A stretch of 62,106 nucleotides of DNA. Origin: Psychromonas sp. SP041. Lineage in GTDB: Bacteria > Pseudomonadota > Gammaproteobacteria > Enterobacterales > Psychromonadaceae. The position numbers and the translations under genes are program-made. How positions within the stretch are numbered: the first letter of the stretch is position 1; each line of letters starts with the position of its first letter. The notes under the pieces are model-generated. The model had not been told where the DNA came from, ran no database searches, and saw nothing but the letters and a program-made list of their open reading frames with translations. The DNA lies in the NCBI RefSeq assembly GCF_000470315.2, contig NZ_CBRF02000029.1, positions 1-62,106 on the forward strand, in the 5' to 3' direction. This document shows positions 36,903-45,110 of the stretch, piece after piece.

Positions 36903-37504
36903 TATGGCTGTGTTTCTAGTGCAGACATAGAATCAAGCCTCAACTTAATCGCTTGAGCTAATTTCTTAGAGTGATAGTGATAATTAACTGATATTTGGTC
37001 AAACTCTCTTTTTGCTACTTCGGCTAGTTGGTCAGTCGATTTGATACTGTCACCCGTTGCTAATAATTGCATCAATTTGAAAGATGACTTATGACAAGTT
37101 AGAGCACTTTCATAAACTTCATTATCGATAAATGGATAAACATTATTCGTAAGAGCGCCTAAATCACAACGCATTTCATGAAGAGTTTGGAAAGTTAAGT
37201 ACAATTTTTCAGGATCATTTACTCTTTTAATGGCAGAGGACATCAATGAAGAAATTTCACTTGTAGCCTCCCATATTTTGCGGTAACGAGAAAATTCGAA
37301 TTCAGCTTGCTCTCGATTAATGTGAACAACTGGCTCATTTTGAGCAGCTAATACTGACAACTTTGAGTCGACCAATTCTTTGAGTTTTGTAGTTTCTTTG
37401 GTTTCAATGCGTTTAGTCGCTATAGCGCCCAAAAATGCACATAATCCCATTAAAATAACGTTACCTTCAAAATATACAAAGAGATCTTTTAATATCTCGA
37501 ACAA
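36902..37504 (-). CDS. N-terminally anchored helical protein of unknown function (cassette gene 4)
   Basis: This gene encodes 200 aa. One N-terminal transmembrane segment (about residues 14-30, GNVILMGLCAFLGAIA) is followed by KRIETKETTKLKELVDSKLS and a ~160-residue, almost wholly alpha-helical domain. No catalytic motif is visible and I do not recognise a family. The start is TTG at 37504, seven bases after GGAG. The TAA stop overlaps the boundary box GCCATAAT. The 5' box is GTTATACC, so the two boundaries match over only five bases, less well than for the other cassettes. Confidence 0.7.
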   Translation of the reverse strand: MFEILKDLFVYFEGNVILMGLCAFLGAIATKRIETKETTKLKELVDSKLSVLAAQNEPVVHINREQAEFEFSRYRKIWEATSEISSLMSSAIKRVNDPEKLYLTFQTLHEMRCDLGALTNNVYPFIDNEVYESALTCHKSSFKLMQLLATGDSIKSTDQLAEVAKREFDQISVNYHYHSKKLAQAIKLRLDSMSALETQP

Positions 37505-37533
37505 TTATTATCTCCTAATTAAGGTATAACAGT

Positions 37534-37605
37534 GTAACTAAGCCTAATTATTCCGTATTTACGGCGGAAATACGGAATAGTTTAATTTGATAAATTAGAG
37601 GTTAC
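37534..37605. other. attC-like cruciform upstream of cassette gene 4
   Basis: A 72-base imperfect palindrome has nested stems: GTAAC/GTTAC, CCTAATT/AATTAGAGG with one bulge, and a perfect TTCCGTATTT/AAATACGGAA around the apical loop ACGGCGG. Length and shape fit an integron attC site, and TATAAC abuts it (rc GTTATA). The apical motif TTTACGGCGGAAA recurs, as TTTACGGTGGAAA, in all four long repeats. A weaker relative lies at 37681-37708 (ATATTTACGGCAGAAACAC). Confidence 0.5.
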
Positions 37606-37821
37606 TTTAGTGTAATAAAGCATTAAATCAATCAATTAAATAAAAACATAAAACCTTTCTCATGTGGAAAGGCGGAAAAATTCTATATTTACGGCAGAAA
37701 CACGGAATTGAGTTTTCTGTAGATAATAAAATATTACTCAACGCGGCCACAATTCTCCACCGTTGAGCTTTCCCAAGCAATGAATACCTTTCAGCAACAG
37801 CAAACAGGACGTTTGCTGTAA

Positions 37822-38009
37822 GTTCATTCGGCGCATGGACGCGCCGTATGAACTGGTGCGTTAAGAAAGGTATTTATTGATTGGATTAGAAAGCGATTCG
37901 GTGTCAGTTTCTTTGCCTACTTTCTTTTCTGATAAAAGAAAGTAGAGTCGCCGACAGGGCGAAAATACTGCAATTAATAATCTAAATGCCACAACGAGCG
38001 AAGACGAGT
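37822..38009 (-). repeat. Right copy of an inverted dispersed repeat
   Basis: This is the reverse-complement counterpart of 32589-32776. The hairpin GTTCATTCGGCGCATGGACG is followed by GTCGCCGACAGGGCGAAAAT. Just left of it the nested stems ATACCTTTC/GAAAGGTAT and AGCAAAC/GTTTGCT make a cloverleaf-like palindrome over ~37783-37874. Confidence 0.75.
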
Positions 38010-38050
38010 TAAAGGGCAATCAAATCAGTCAATAATATCGTAGAAATATG

Positions 38051-38127
38051 AATTCCCACGCGGAGCATGGGAATTAGGAGATCCCCACGTAGGCCATGGG
38101 GACTAGCAACGCTGGAGTACGGGAACT
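38051..38127. repeat. Three tandem short palindromes
   Basis: Three related units, AATTCCCACGCGGAGCATGG..., ATCCCCACGTAGGCCATGGG... and AGCAACGCTGGAGTACGGGA..., each form a small hairpin with TCCCACG/ATGGGA arms, the third being degenerate. Such REP-like hairpins are common intergenic repeats. They lie just downstream of nspC. Confidence 0.65.
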
Positions 38128-38165
38128 AAAAAGCAGTACCATTCCTGCGCTGAATTCTTATCTCA

Positions 38166-39293
38166 TTATCTCCCTAATGTCGCTTTAAAATCCTCATAGC
38201 CAAACTCATTTAATACTTCAATTTCACCATTAATTCTTTCAAAATAAATACTCGGCATTTTTAGACCATTAAACCAATTTAGTTTCACCATGGTATAACC
38301 AGCACTGTCTAAAAGGTGTAGCTTTTGACCTATTTGTAACGGTTTTTCAAATTGTGTTTCACAGAACTGATCCCCCGCTAAACATGAACATGAACCAATC
38401 ACATAGTTATGTTCAGCGCCTTCGGTTGCTTCTTTAACTGAGGCTGGTTCGTTGTAAATTAGCGTGTCTAAACGATGAGCTTCAGTGGCACTATCAACGA
38501 TCGCGGTCTTTTTGTCATTTTCAACAATATCAATCACACTAACCACTAAATCTGCAGTACGTGTAATGATTGCTTCCCCTGGCTCTAAATAAACTTGTAC
38601 GTTATGTTTTTTAGCAAATGCTTTTAACGCTAAGCCTAGCTTTTCTATTGGGTAATCAGGGTAAGTAAAAAAGATACCGCCACCTAAACTAAGCCAAGTT
38701 AATTGCTCAAGATATTCAGTGAAGGTCGTTGATATATGGTCGAGTACTCGAATAAACGCATCGACATCTTTGTTTTCACAGTTCATGTGAAACATAAAAC
38801 CATCGACTTTATTGAGAACGTCTAAGTTTAAAAGATCTTGTTTAACACCTAAACGAGAATAAGCACGAGCTGGATTGGCTAGGTCTTGCCCTGCAACACT
38901 CATTTCAGGGTTGATGCGTAAACCTAATGAGGCACTGTCTTTACAGTTATCGTAATGTGCTTCAAGCTGTGAAAGAGAGTTAAAGATGATTTTATCTGAA
39001 AGGGGCTTAACTGCTTCAATATCCGCATTGGAATAACCCACGCTGTAGGCATGCGTTTCACCACCAAACTTTTCATGCCCCAATCGTACTTCATAAGGCC
39101 CTGAGCTTGTTGTGCCGTCTAAATAAGGTTTGATGGTATTGAATGTTCCCCAAGTTGAAAAACACTTTAAAGCGAGCACTAATTTAGCGCCTGAAATCTC
39201 TTTCAACTGTTTCGCTTTTTCTAGATTATTAATCAAAGCTTGTTCGTTGATCATAAAGTAGGGCGTATTAAGATTTTCTTTTTGTAATGACAT
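38166..39293 (-). CDS. nspC: Carboxynorspermidine decarboxylase
   Basis: NspC decarboxylates carboxynorspermidine to norspermidine, a polyamine that in Vibrio acts in biofilm signalling. The product is 375 aa, a fold-III (alanine-racemase-like) PLP enzyme. The PLP lysine lies in [12 protein letters not shown] near residue 43. SLGGGIFF is the glycine-rich phosphate loop, and YLEPGEAI and [10 protein letters not shown] are family blocks, the last with the catalytic cysteine. It is the last gene of the norspermidine cluster. A terminator separates it from the preceding gene, so it may have its own promoter. Confidence 0.92.
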   Translation of the reverse strand: MSLQKENLNTPYFMINEQALINNLEKAKQLKEISGAKLVLALKCFSTWGTFNTIKPYLDGTTSSGPYEVRLGHEKFGGETHAYSVGYSNADIEAVKPLSDKIIFNSLSQLEAHYDNCKDSASLGLRINPEMSVAGQDLANPARAYSRLGVKQDLLNLDVLNKVDGFMFHMNCENKDVDAFIRVLDHISTTFTEYLEQLTWLSLGGGIFFTYPDYPIEKLGLALKAFAKKHNVQVYLEPGEAIITRTADLVVSVIDIVENDKKTAIVDSATEAHRLDTLIYNEPASVKEATEGAEHNYVIGSCSCLAGDQFCETQFEKPLQIGQKLHLLDSAGYTMVKLNWFNGLKMPSIYFERINGEIEVLNEFGYEDFKATLGR

Positions 39294-39309
39294 GTTAGCT
39301 ACTCGGTTC

Positions 39310-39425
39310 TTATTTTTATATATAGGTTTTATATCTATATGTCTTATATATAGTTTTATATGTATAGGTTTCTATAAATAGGTTCTGAGATATAGGTTCT
39401 AGGATACAGGATCTTATGTATAGAT
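39310..39425. repeat. Degenerate TATATAGGTTT repeats upstream of nspC
   Basis: About eight imperfect copies of a TATATAGGTTYTA-type unit (10-14 bp) fill the nspC leader. They are AT-rich without coding potential and may contain the nspC promoter. Confidence 0.6.
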
Positions 39426-39462
39426 TTTGCGTTATAAATACTAAGACATAAAGACTATAAAC

Positions 39463-39490
39463 AAAAAAGGCGAAGCCATTAGCTTCGCCT
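39463..39490 (-). terminator. Rho-independent terminator after the carboxynorspermidine dehydrogenase gene
   Basis: AGGCGAAGC/GCTTCGCCT has a short loop, with T6 on the minus strand. Confidence 0.88.
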
Positions 39491-39513
39491 CAAAATGATG
39501 CTATTGCTAAAAA

Positions 39514-40734
39514 CTATTCAACATCAAGTTCCATGACTTCCCAACTAAGGCCAATTTTAGGCATTAATGCTAAGAAATGGTCTGGGTTTAGTTGCTCAAC
39601 GTTGTATAAGCCTTTGTCGCTCCATTTACCTTGAAAGTAAAGTAATGCCGCAGTGATCGCTGGAACACCGGTTGTGTACGAAATGGCTTGATGCTCTACT
39701 TCATTGTATGACTCTTTATGGTCACAAATGTTGTAGATAAAGATGCTTTTCGCGACACCGTCTTTTTTACCGCGTAACCAAGTACCAATACACGTTTTAC
39801 CCGTGTAGCCAGGTGCTAAAGAAGTTGGGTCTGGCAAAATAGCTTTCAATACTTTAAGCGGTTCAACAGTAATACCATCGCAGGTTGTTACAGGTTTGGT
39901 ATCTAATAAGCCGATAGTACGCATTACGTTGAAGAAGTTTAAGTAGCTGTCTGAAAAGCCCATCCAAAACTCAATACGTTTAGCGGGAATAAATTCTGCC
40001 ATTGAACGTACTTCATCATGTGCCATAGAGTAAACTTTTTGTTTACCGACGACTGGAAAATCAAATTCCATCATACGGCTATGGCAAGGAACTTGATTCC
40101 ATTCGCCATTTTCATAATAGAAAGAGTCGCCTTGAATTTCTAACATATTGGTTTCAGGGTCAAAATTAGTCGCAAATTTTTGACCGTGATCACCGGCATT
40201 CACATCCATTACATCGATACTATCGATCTCATCGAATAAGTGTTTATGAGCGTAAGTAGCAAATACGCTGACGACACCTGGATCAAAACCTGCGCCTAAA
40301 ATACCCGTGATACCGGCTTCTTTAAATCGGTCTGCAAAAGCCCATTGTGGATCGTATGCTTCAGGTACTTGTTGTCCTGGACTACAAAGGTCAGTAGCAA
40401 CTGATGTATCTAGGTAAGCTGTTTTCGTTTGCACGCAAGCTTCCATAATGGCAACGTTCACCCATGGAGGGCCTGCATTAATCACTAAGTCAGGTTGTAC
40501 TTGTTTAATGAGTGCGACTAGCGCGTCGATATCGTCTGCATTGATAACTTGTGCGGTAATCGTTTTGCTAGTGTCTTTAAGGTTGTTACGGCCTTTAATT
40601 GAGGTAATAATTTTTTCACATTTAGATAAAGTACGTGAAGCAATAGTAATATCACCAAATACATCATTATTTTGAGCACATTTATGTGCGATCACCCATC
40701 CTACGCCACCGGCGCCAATTTGTAATACAGACAT
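39514..40734 (-). CDS. Carboxynorspermidine dehydrogenase (saccharopine dehydrogenase family)
   Basis: This enzyme condenses 1,3-diaminopropane with aspartate semialdehyde and reduces the imine with NADPH to carboxynorspermidine. The product is 406 aa. The N-terminal Rossmann motif is IGAGGVGWVIAHKCAQN, followed by DLVINAGPPWVN and GILGAGFDPGVVSVFA, all saccharopine-dehydrogenase hallmarks. Its place between ddc and nspC specifies the polyamine role rather than lysine metabolism. AGGAA precedes the ATG. It corresponds to Vibrio cholerae VC1624. Confidence 0.9.
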   Translation of the reverse strand: MSVLQIGAGGVGWVIAHKCAQNNDVFGDITIASRTLSKCEKIITSIKGRNNLKDTSKTITAQVINADDIDALVALIKQVQPDLVINAGPPWVNVAIMEACVQTKTAYLDTSVATDLCSPGQQVPEAYDPQWAFADRFKEAGITGILGAGFDPGVVSVFATYAHKHLFDEIDSIDVMDVNAGDHGQKFATNFDPETNMLEIQGDSFYYENGEWNQVPCHSRMMEFDFPVVGKQKVYSMAHDEVRSMAEFIPAKRIEFWMGFSDSYLNFFNVMRTIGLLDTKPVTTCDGITVEPLKVLKAILPDPTSLAPGYTGKTCIGTWLRGKKDGVAKSIFIYNICDHKESYNEVEHQAISYTTGVPAITAALLYFQGKWSDKGLYNVEQLNPDHFLALMPKIGLSWEVMELDVE

Positions 40735-40846
40735 TTTTCATTCCTATTCTTTAATTCTTAATTCGTATTTTTTAGCTAACTACTACTTAGTAACCTTAAG
40801 TCAGTGTTAGTAATCTCATTTGTCGTTAATGTATTGATTTAATCAA

Positions 40847-42325
40847 TTAACGACTCTTAATTAATCTTAGTGCTGTATCTTCAATTTTTGCGATCAGTGA
40901 ATCAAAATCACTGATGCGTAAACATGGGTTTAATAAGGTAAATTTTAGTACTAATTTACCATCCACTTTTGTTTCTGCAATAACGGCTTCGCCACTGGTT
41001 AACATCGTTAAGCGTAATTGTTGATGTAACTGATTAAACTCAGTGTCACTTAAATCACCTTGTAATAATGGTGATAAACGGAACAATACCGTTGATAATA
41101 ATGGTGTGCAGCATAGTTCAAAGTGTTTGTTCTGCTCAAATTTGCTCGCCACTTCTTGCGTTAGTAATAACAGGTAATCGTAAAACTCACCTAATTGCTT
41201 TTCACCGACTGCTTTGAGTGTCATAAACATTTTTAGTGCATCAAATCGTTTGGTTGTTGCAATACTTTTATCAACTAAATTAGGTAATTCATCACCTTCT
41301 CGATTCAAGTAATCGGCATGATGTAGTAACGTATTAAAGTTAGCTTTATTTTTGATCAATAGGGCACCACAGCTGATTGTTTGGTAGAAAAGCTTATGGA
41401 AATCAACACTGACTGAGTCTGCTAATTCAATCCCTTTAAGGCGTGATTTATGTTGTTGGCTTAACTGTAATGCTGCACCGTAAGCACCATCAACATGAGA
41501 CCAACAACCTGCTGCTCGAGCAATGTCAACGACGGCGGTTAAATCATCAATCGCACCATGATCAGTGGTACCTGCCATTGCAACAACCGCGAAAGGTAAT
41601 AAATCCTGTGCTTTTAAGGCATCAATCGTTAACTGTAGTTCTTGGACATCAATTTGCCCTTGAAGATTGGTTTTAACTAAGACAACACAGCGTTCACCTA
41701 AGCCCATTAAAGAGGCTGATTTTTGTACGGTAAAATGGCTTTTGTCAGAACAAATAATACGCATTTTTTGTGCATATTCAGGTAAACCATCTTGTTGCAC
41801 ATCATGTTGAGAACGGTTAGCCGCAAACCAATCACGCGCTAACAATAAACCCATTAAATTGCTTTGCGTACCACCACTCGTAAACACTCCGTCAGAGCGC
41901 TCACCAAGTTGGTAGGTTTTACATAACCAATCTACCATTTGCTGTTCTACAAAGGTGGCAGCCGGAGCTTGGTCCCATGAGTCCATTGACTGGTTTAACG
42001 CAGCAATAAAATGCTCAGCAACAATCGATGCAATGAGTGGCGGTGTATGTAAATGCGCAATGGTATGCGGATGTTGTACTAACAATGAATTTTTGGCGAT
42101 AAGCTCATTAGTGCTTTCAATCACTTCTTCTAAAGAAGCGGGTTGTGAAAAATCCACCGCATTAATTTGTTGTTTTAATAAAGCAGGTTCAAGCCCAGAG
42201 TAGGGCTTGTCTGTATTTTTAAATAAACTATTTATGGCTTGTTGAGTTTGCGCTGTCGCTTGCTCGAAAGCTTGGTTTTCACCAAGCTGAGCAAAGTAAT
42301 GTGACCAGTTATTACCTTGAGTCAT
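40847..42325 (-). CDS. ddc: L-2,4-diaminobutyrate decarboxylase
   Basis: This group II PLP decarboxylase forms 1,3-diaminopropane from diaminobutyrate. The product is 492 aa. Motifs are HPHTIAHLHTPP, GVFTSGGTQSNLMGLLLARD, HVDGAYGAALQLS, and SVDFHKLFYQ with the Schiff-base lysine. Its ATG overlaps the stop of the aminotransferase gene (TAATG), indicating translational coupling. In V. cholerae the two activities are fused in one protein (VC1623); here they are separate, as in Acinetobacter. Confidence 0.9.
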   Translation of the reverse strand: MTQGNNWSHYFAQLGENQAFEQATAQTQQAINSLFKNTDKPYSGLEPALLKQQINAVDFSQPASLEEVIESTNELIAKNSLLVQHPHTIAHLHTPPLIASIVAEHFIAALNQSMDSWDQAPAATFVEQQMVDWLCKTYQLGERSDGVFTSGGTQSNLMGLLLARDWFAANRSQHDVQQDGLPEYAQKMRIICSDKSHFTVQKSASLMGLGERCVVLVKTNLQGQIDVQELQLTIDALKAQDLLPFAVVAMAGTTDHGAIDDLTAVVDIARAAGCWSHVDGAYGAALQLSQQHKSRLKGIELADSVSVDFHKLFYQTISCGALLIKNKANFNTLLHHADYLNREGDELPNLVDKSIATTKRFDALKMFMTLKAVGEKQLGEFYDYLLLLTQEVASKFEQNKHFELCCTPLLSTVLFRLSPLLQGDLSDTEFNQLHQQLRLTMLTSGEAVIAETKVDGKLVLKFTLLNPCLRISDFDSLIAKIEDTALRLIKSR

Positions 42326-43737
42326 TATTTTGCATCCACCGCAATAGCAATTGCTTTTGCCATTGTTTCAGCAACAAAGTTAATTTGTACTTCACTGATG
42401 ATTAATGGTGGTAAGAAACGCAATACGGCACCTTGACGTCCACCTTTCTCAATGATCAAACCTAACTCTAACGCAGCACGTTGAATTTTAATGGCTAATT
42501 GAGGATCCGCTTCTGCTTGACCTAGTGAATTAAATTCACCAGGTTTTACAATTTCAATACCGTTCATTAAACCACGGCCACGAACATCACCTATTTGAGG
42601 GAAGTCAGTTTGAATTTTACGTAATGCTTCACGTAATTGTTCACCGCGTTCAGCTGCATTTTGCGCTAAGTTATCACGTTGAATAATTTCTAATGTTTTT
42701 GCACCACTTGCCATTGCTAATTGGTTACCACGGAACGTACCCGTGTGTTCACCGGCATTCCAGCAGTCAAATTTTTCATTATATAAAATAACTGACATTG
42801 GCATCCCGCCGCCAATCGCTTTAGACAAGATAAGAATATCTGGTTCAATACCTGATTCTTCAAAGGCAAAGTGATCGCCACTACGTGCAATACCACATTG
42901 TACTTCATCAAAAATCAACAAAATACCATGTTCAGTGGTGATACGGCGTAACTCTTGTAGCCATTTTTTCGGTGCAGGTATTACGCCGCCTTCACCTTGG
43001 ATTGGCTCAACAATAATGGCTGCAGGTTTAGTAATGCCTGACTCGTCATCACATAATACAGATTCGATGTAACGGATGCTTTGTTTAGCGCCTTCTTCTC
43101 CGCCTAAACCAAATTTACAACGGTAATCGTATGGGAATGGCATAAAGTGCACATCAGACATTAAACCAGTGCGACGGCTTTTAGAGCCAAGGTTACCAGT
43201 CAGTGCTAACGCACCATTGGTCATACCGTGATAAGCACCGTGGAAAGACATCATGGTATTACGTTTAGTGTATAATTTAGCTAATTTAATTGATGCTTCA
43301 ACGGCATCAGCGCCCGATGGACCACAAAATTGAATACGTGCTGTTTTAGCAAAGTTAGCCGGTAAAAATTGCATCACTGCTTTAATGAATGCGTCTTTAC
43401 TTGGCGTTGTTAAATCTAACGTTTGGTACGGTACACCAGTATTAATTTGGTTGATTAATACTTGGTTTATCTCACTGTGATTATAACCTAGCGGTAATGC
43501 ACCAGCACAGGCTAGACAGTCAAGATATACCTGGCCTTTTGTATCTTCAATGATAGCACCGCGACCACTTTTAATAGCGATCGGTAAACGTCGTGGATAT
43601 GAACGAACTTCAGATTCATAGTGTTCTTGACTTAATAACACTTCATCGGGTGTTAAATCATATGGAGAAGTCACAACAGGGATTTCTGAATCGTTTATTA
43701 GGTGACATTCTGGTGCTAAATTTAGGACGTTTGGCAT
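42325..43737 (-). CDS. dat: Diaminobutyrate-2-oxoglutarate aminotransferase
   Basis: This class III PLP aminotransferase makes L-2,4-diaminobutyrate from aspartate semialdehyde and glutamate, the entry step of norspermidine synthesis. The product is 470 aa from the ATG at 43737, which follows GGAG; a longer frame reaches 43821 but encodes an AT-rich, non-homologous extension. Motifs are CGPSGADAVEASIKLAK, FHGAYHGMT, LIFDEVQCGIARSG and LSKAIGGGMP with the PLP lysine. It is first in dat-ddc-dehydrogenase(-nspC). Confidence 0.92.
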   Translation of the reverse strand: MPNVLNLAPECHLINDSEIPVVTSPYDLTPDEVLLSQEHYESEVRSYPRRLPIAIKSGRGAIIEDTKGQVYLDCLACAGALPLGYNHSEINQVLINQINTGVPYQTLDLTTPSKDAFIKAVMQFLPANFAKTARIQFCGPSGADAVEASIKLAKLYTKRNTMMSFHGAYHGMTNGALALTGNLGSKSRRTGLMSDVHFMPFPYDYRCKFGLGGEEGAKQSIRYIESVLCDDESGITKPAAIIVEPIQGEGGVIPAPKKWLQELRRITTEHGILLIFDEVQCGIARSGDHFAFEESGIEPDILILSKAIGGGMPMSVILYNEKFDCWNAGEHTGTFRGNQLAMASGAKTLEIIQRDNLAQNAAERGEQLREALRKIQTDFPQIGDVRGRGLMNGIEIVKPGEFNSLGQAEADPQLAIKIQRAALELGLIIEKGGRQGAVLRFLPPLIISEVQINFVAETMAKAIAIAVDAK

Positions 43738-43875
43738 TTTACGCTCCGCTAAATTGGAATAAATAAAGTACATCATTCTATTTATAAAAATATAAATAAA
43801 ATCGATAAATAAGGGTAGCAATAATTGTAATTACAGATAATCGTTAGTGAACTAGGGCTAGATGAATTGGTTAAT

Positions 43876-43977
43876 TCAAGGTTCTACCGCACGTTCTCGA
43901 CATTGTATTAAATACTGATCTTGAGGAGTAAAATAACGCTTTAGAGGTTTAGATGAGTCAATGTAAGTGTGTTGCAT
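43876..43977 (-). CDS. 33-aa ORF upstream of dat (possible leader peptide)
   Basis: This encodes MQHTYIDSSKPLKRYFTPQD followed by QYLIQCRERAVEP, and is preceded by GGAGG at proper distance. It lies 138 nt before dat in the same direction. The strong ribosome site and balanced composition suggest a translated small protein. A regulatory leader peptide for the polyamine operon is one possibility and an independent small protein another. I do not recognise the sequence. Confidence 0.5.
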   Translation of the reverse strand: MQHTYIDSSKPLKRYFTPQDQYLIQCRERAVEP

Positions 43978-44196
43978 TGTAATAAGCCTCCGTAATAGTA
44001 AGTCGTTATAATAAAATAGGTTGAATTGGAAAACGCGCGCATTTTATCATCGTTATTAGTCAGTGCAAGCTTAAAAAACACCTTTATTTAAATTAAACGA
44101 ATAGTGGCAAATAACTAACTGATACTTATATTATTATTGATTTAATTGTTTGAATATTAATCTGAGTGTTTATGGCTTGATAACCACTATTTTGTC

Positions 44197-44237
44197 ATAG
44201 TTTTGAGCGTTGACTCGATACTTGAGCACAAAACTAT
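44197..44237. promoter_or_regulatory. Interrupted palindrome upstream of the two-component operon
   Basis: ATAGTTTTG (44197-44205) and CAAAACTAT (44229-44237) are perfect inverted repeats 23 bp apart. They lie ~90 bp before the regulator gene, in the 591-bp divergent spacer with dat. This may be an operator for the adjacent response regulator. The rest of the spacer, apart from the 33-aa ORF, shows nothing clear. Confidence 0.35.
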
Positions 44238-44328
44238 AATGAATAATGTCCGCTATAACTTATTTGCTTTAAAATAAGTGCCATAAACAAAAAAATCATT
44301 AAATGGTTAACTTTCAAGTAATAAGCGA

Positions 44329-45060
44329 GTGAATGTGGACAATACAAAGCAAATATTAGTGGTTGATGATGATAAATCAATACGTGAATTATTATCTGAA
44401 TATTTAGCTAAAGCAGGCTTCTCAATAATTTCTGCCGAAGACGGTATTGAGATGACGCTGAAGTTGAAAGACAACCAACCAGATTTGATTATTTTGGATG
44501 TAATGATGCCCGGTGACGATGGTTTTACCTTATGCCAACGTATTCGCCAAACCTCTAATGTGCCTATTATTATGTTAACGGCAAATTCAGATGAAGTAGA
44601 CCGAGTCTTAGGCCTTGAGATTGGTGCTGATGATTACATTGCTAAACCTTTTAGCCCGCGTGAATTGCTGGCTCGTATCAAAGCGTTATTACGGAGAAGT
44701 AGTTTTCTTAAAGATGAATCAAAATCTACTCAGCTTCGCTATATTAAGTTTGCGCAATGGAAGCTAGATACGCTTCAACATAATTTAGTGAGTGATTTAG
44801 GTGAAACGTTGACCTTGACCGGGGCTGATTATCAATTGTTGATGCTATTTTTAAATCGTCCTTATAAAGCGATCTCCAGAGATGAGATCTGCCAAGCGTT
44901 ACATGGGCGTGATGCTTTTGCTAACGAACGTGGCATTGACGTGCATTTAAGTCGTTTACGTCAAAGCTTAGGAGATAATGCTAAATTGCCTCAGATTATT
45001 AAAACGGTGCGTGGCGCGGGTTATACCTTCATTGCTGAAGTTCAGCATTTAGCCCAATAA
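44329..45060 (+). CDS. OmpR-family response regulator (GltR-like)
   Basis: This gene encodes 243 aa. The receiver domain has VVDDDKSIRELL, the phospho-acceptor Asp57 in LIILDVMMPGDDGF, the switch residue in MLTANS, and the lysine of DDYIAKPFSPREL. The winged-helix DNA-binding domain spans about residues 140-240 (GRDAFANERGIDVHLSRLRQ). The start is GTG at 44329, with GTG at 44335 as the alternative. The following kinase and sugar-binding genes resemble the GltR-GtrS glucose circuit of Pseudomonas, so a carbohydrate-responsive role is inferred. Confidence 0.88.
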   Translation: MNVDNTKQILVVDDDKSIRELLSEYLAKAGFSIISAEDGIEMTLKLKDNQPDLIILDVMMPGDDGFTLCQRIRQTSNVPIIMLTANSDEVDRVLGLEIGADDYIAKPFSPRELLARIKALLRRSSFLKDESKSTQLRYIKFAQWKLDTLQHNLVSDLGETLTLTGADYQLLMLFLNRPYKAISRDEICQALHGRDAFANERGIDVHLSRLRQSLGDNAKLPQIIKTVRGAGYTFIAEVQHLAQ

Positions 45061-45110
45061 GTGCTTTAGTTTTTTAATCACCTATTTCAATGTAAAAATA
45101 TCAGGCGTGT

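Noticed and set aside
32092-38165. An integron integrase or transposase gene near the cassette array
   Set aside because: All open frames in the region are the five described genes or short shadows. No tyrosine-recombinase RxxH/Y motifs are visible.
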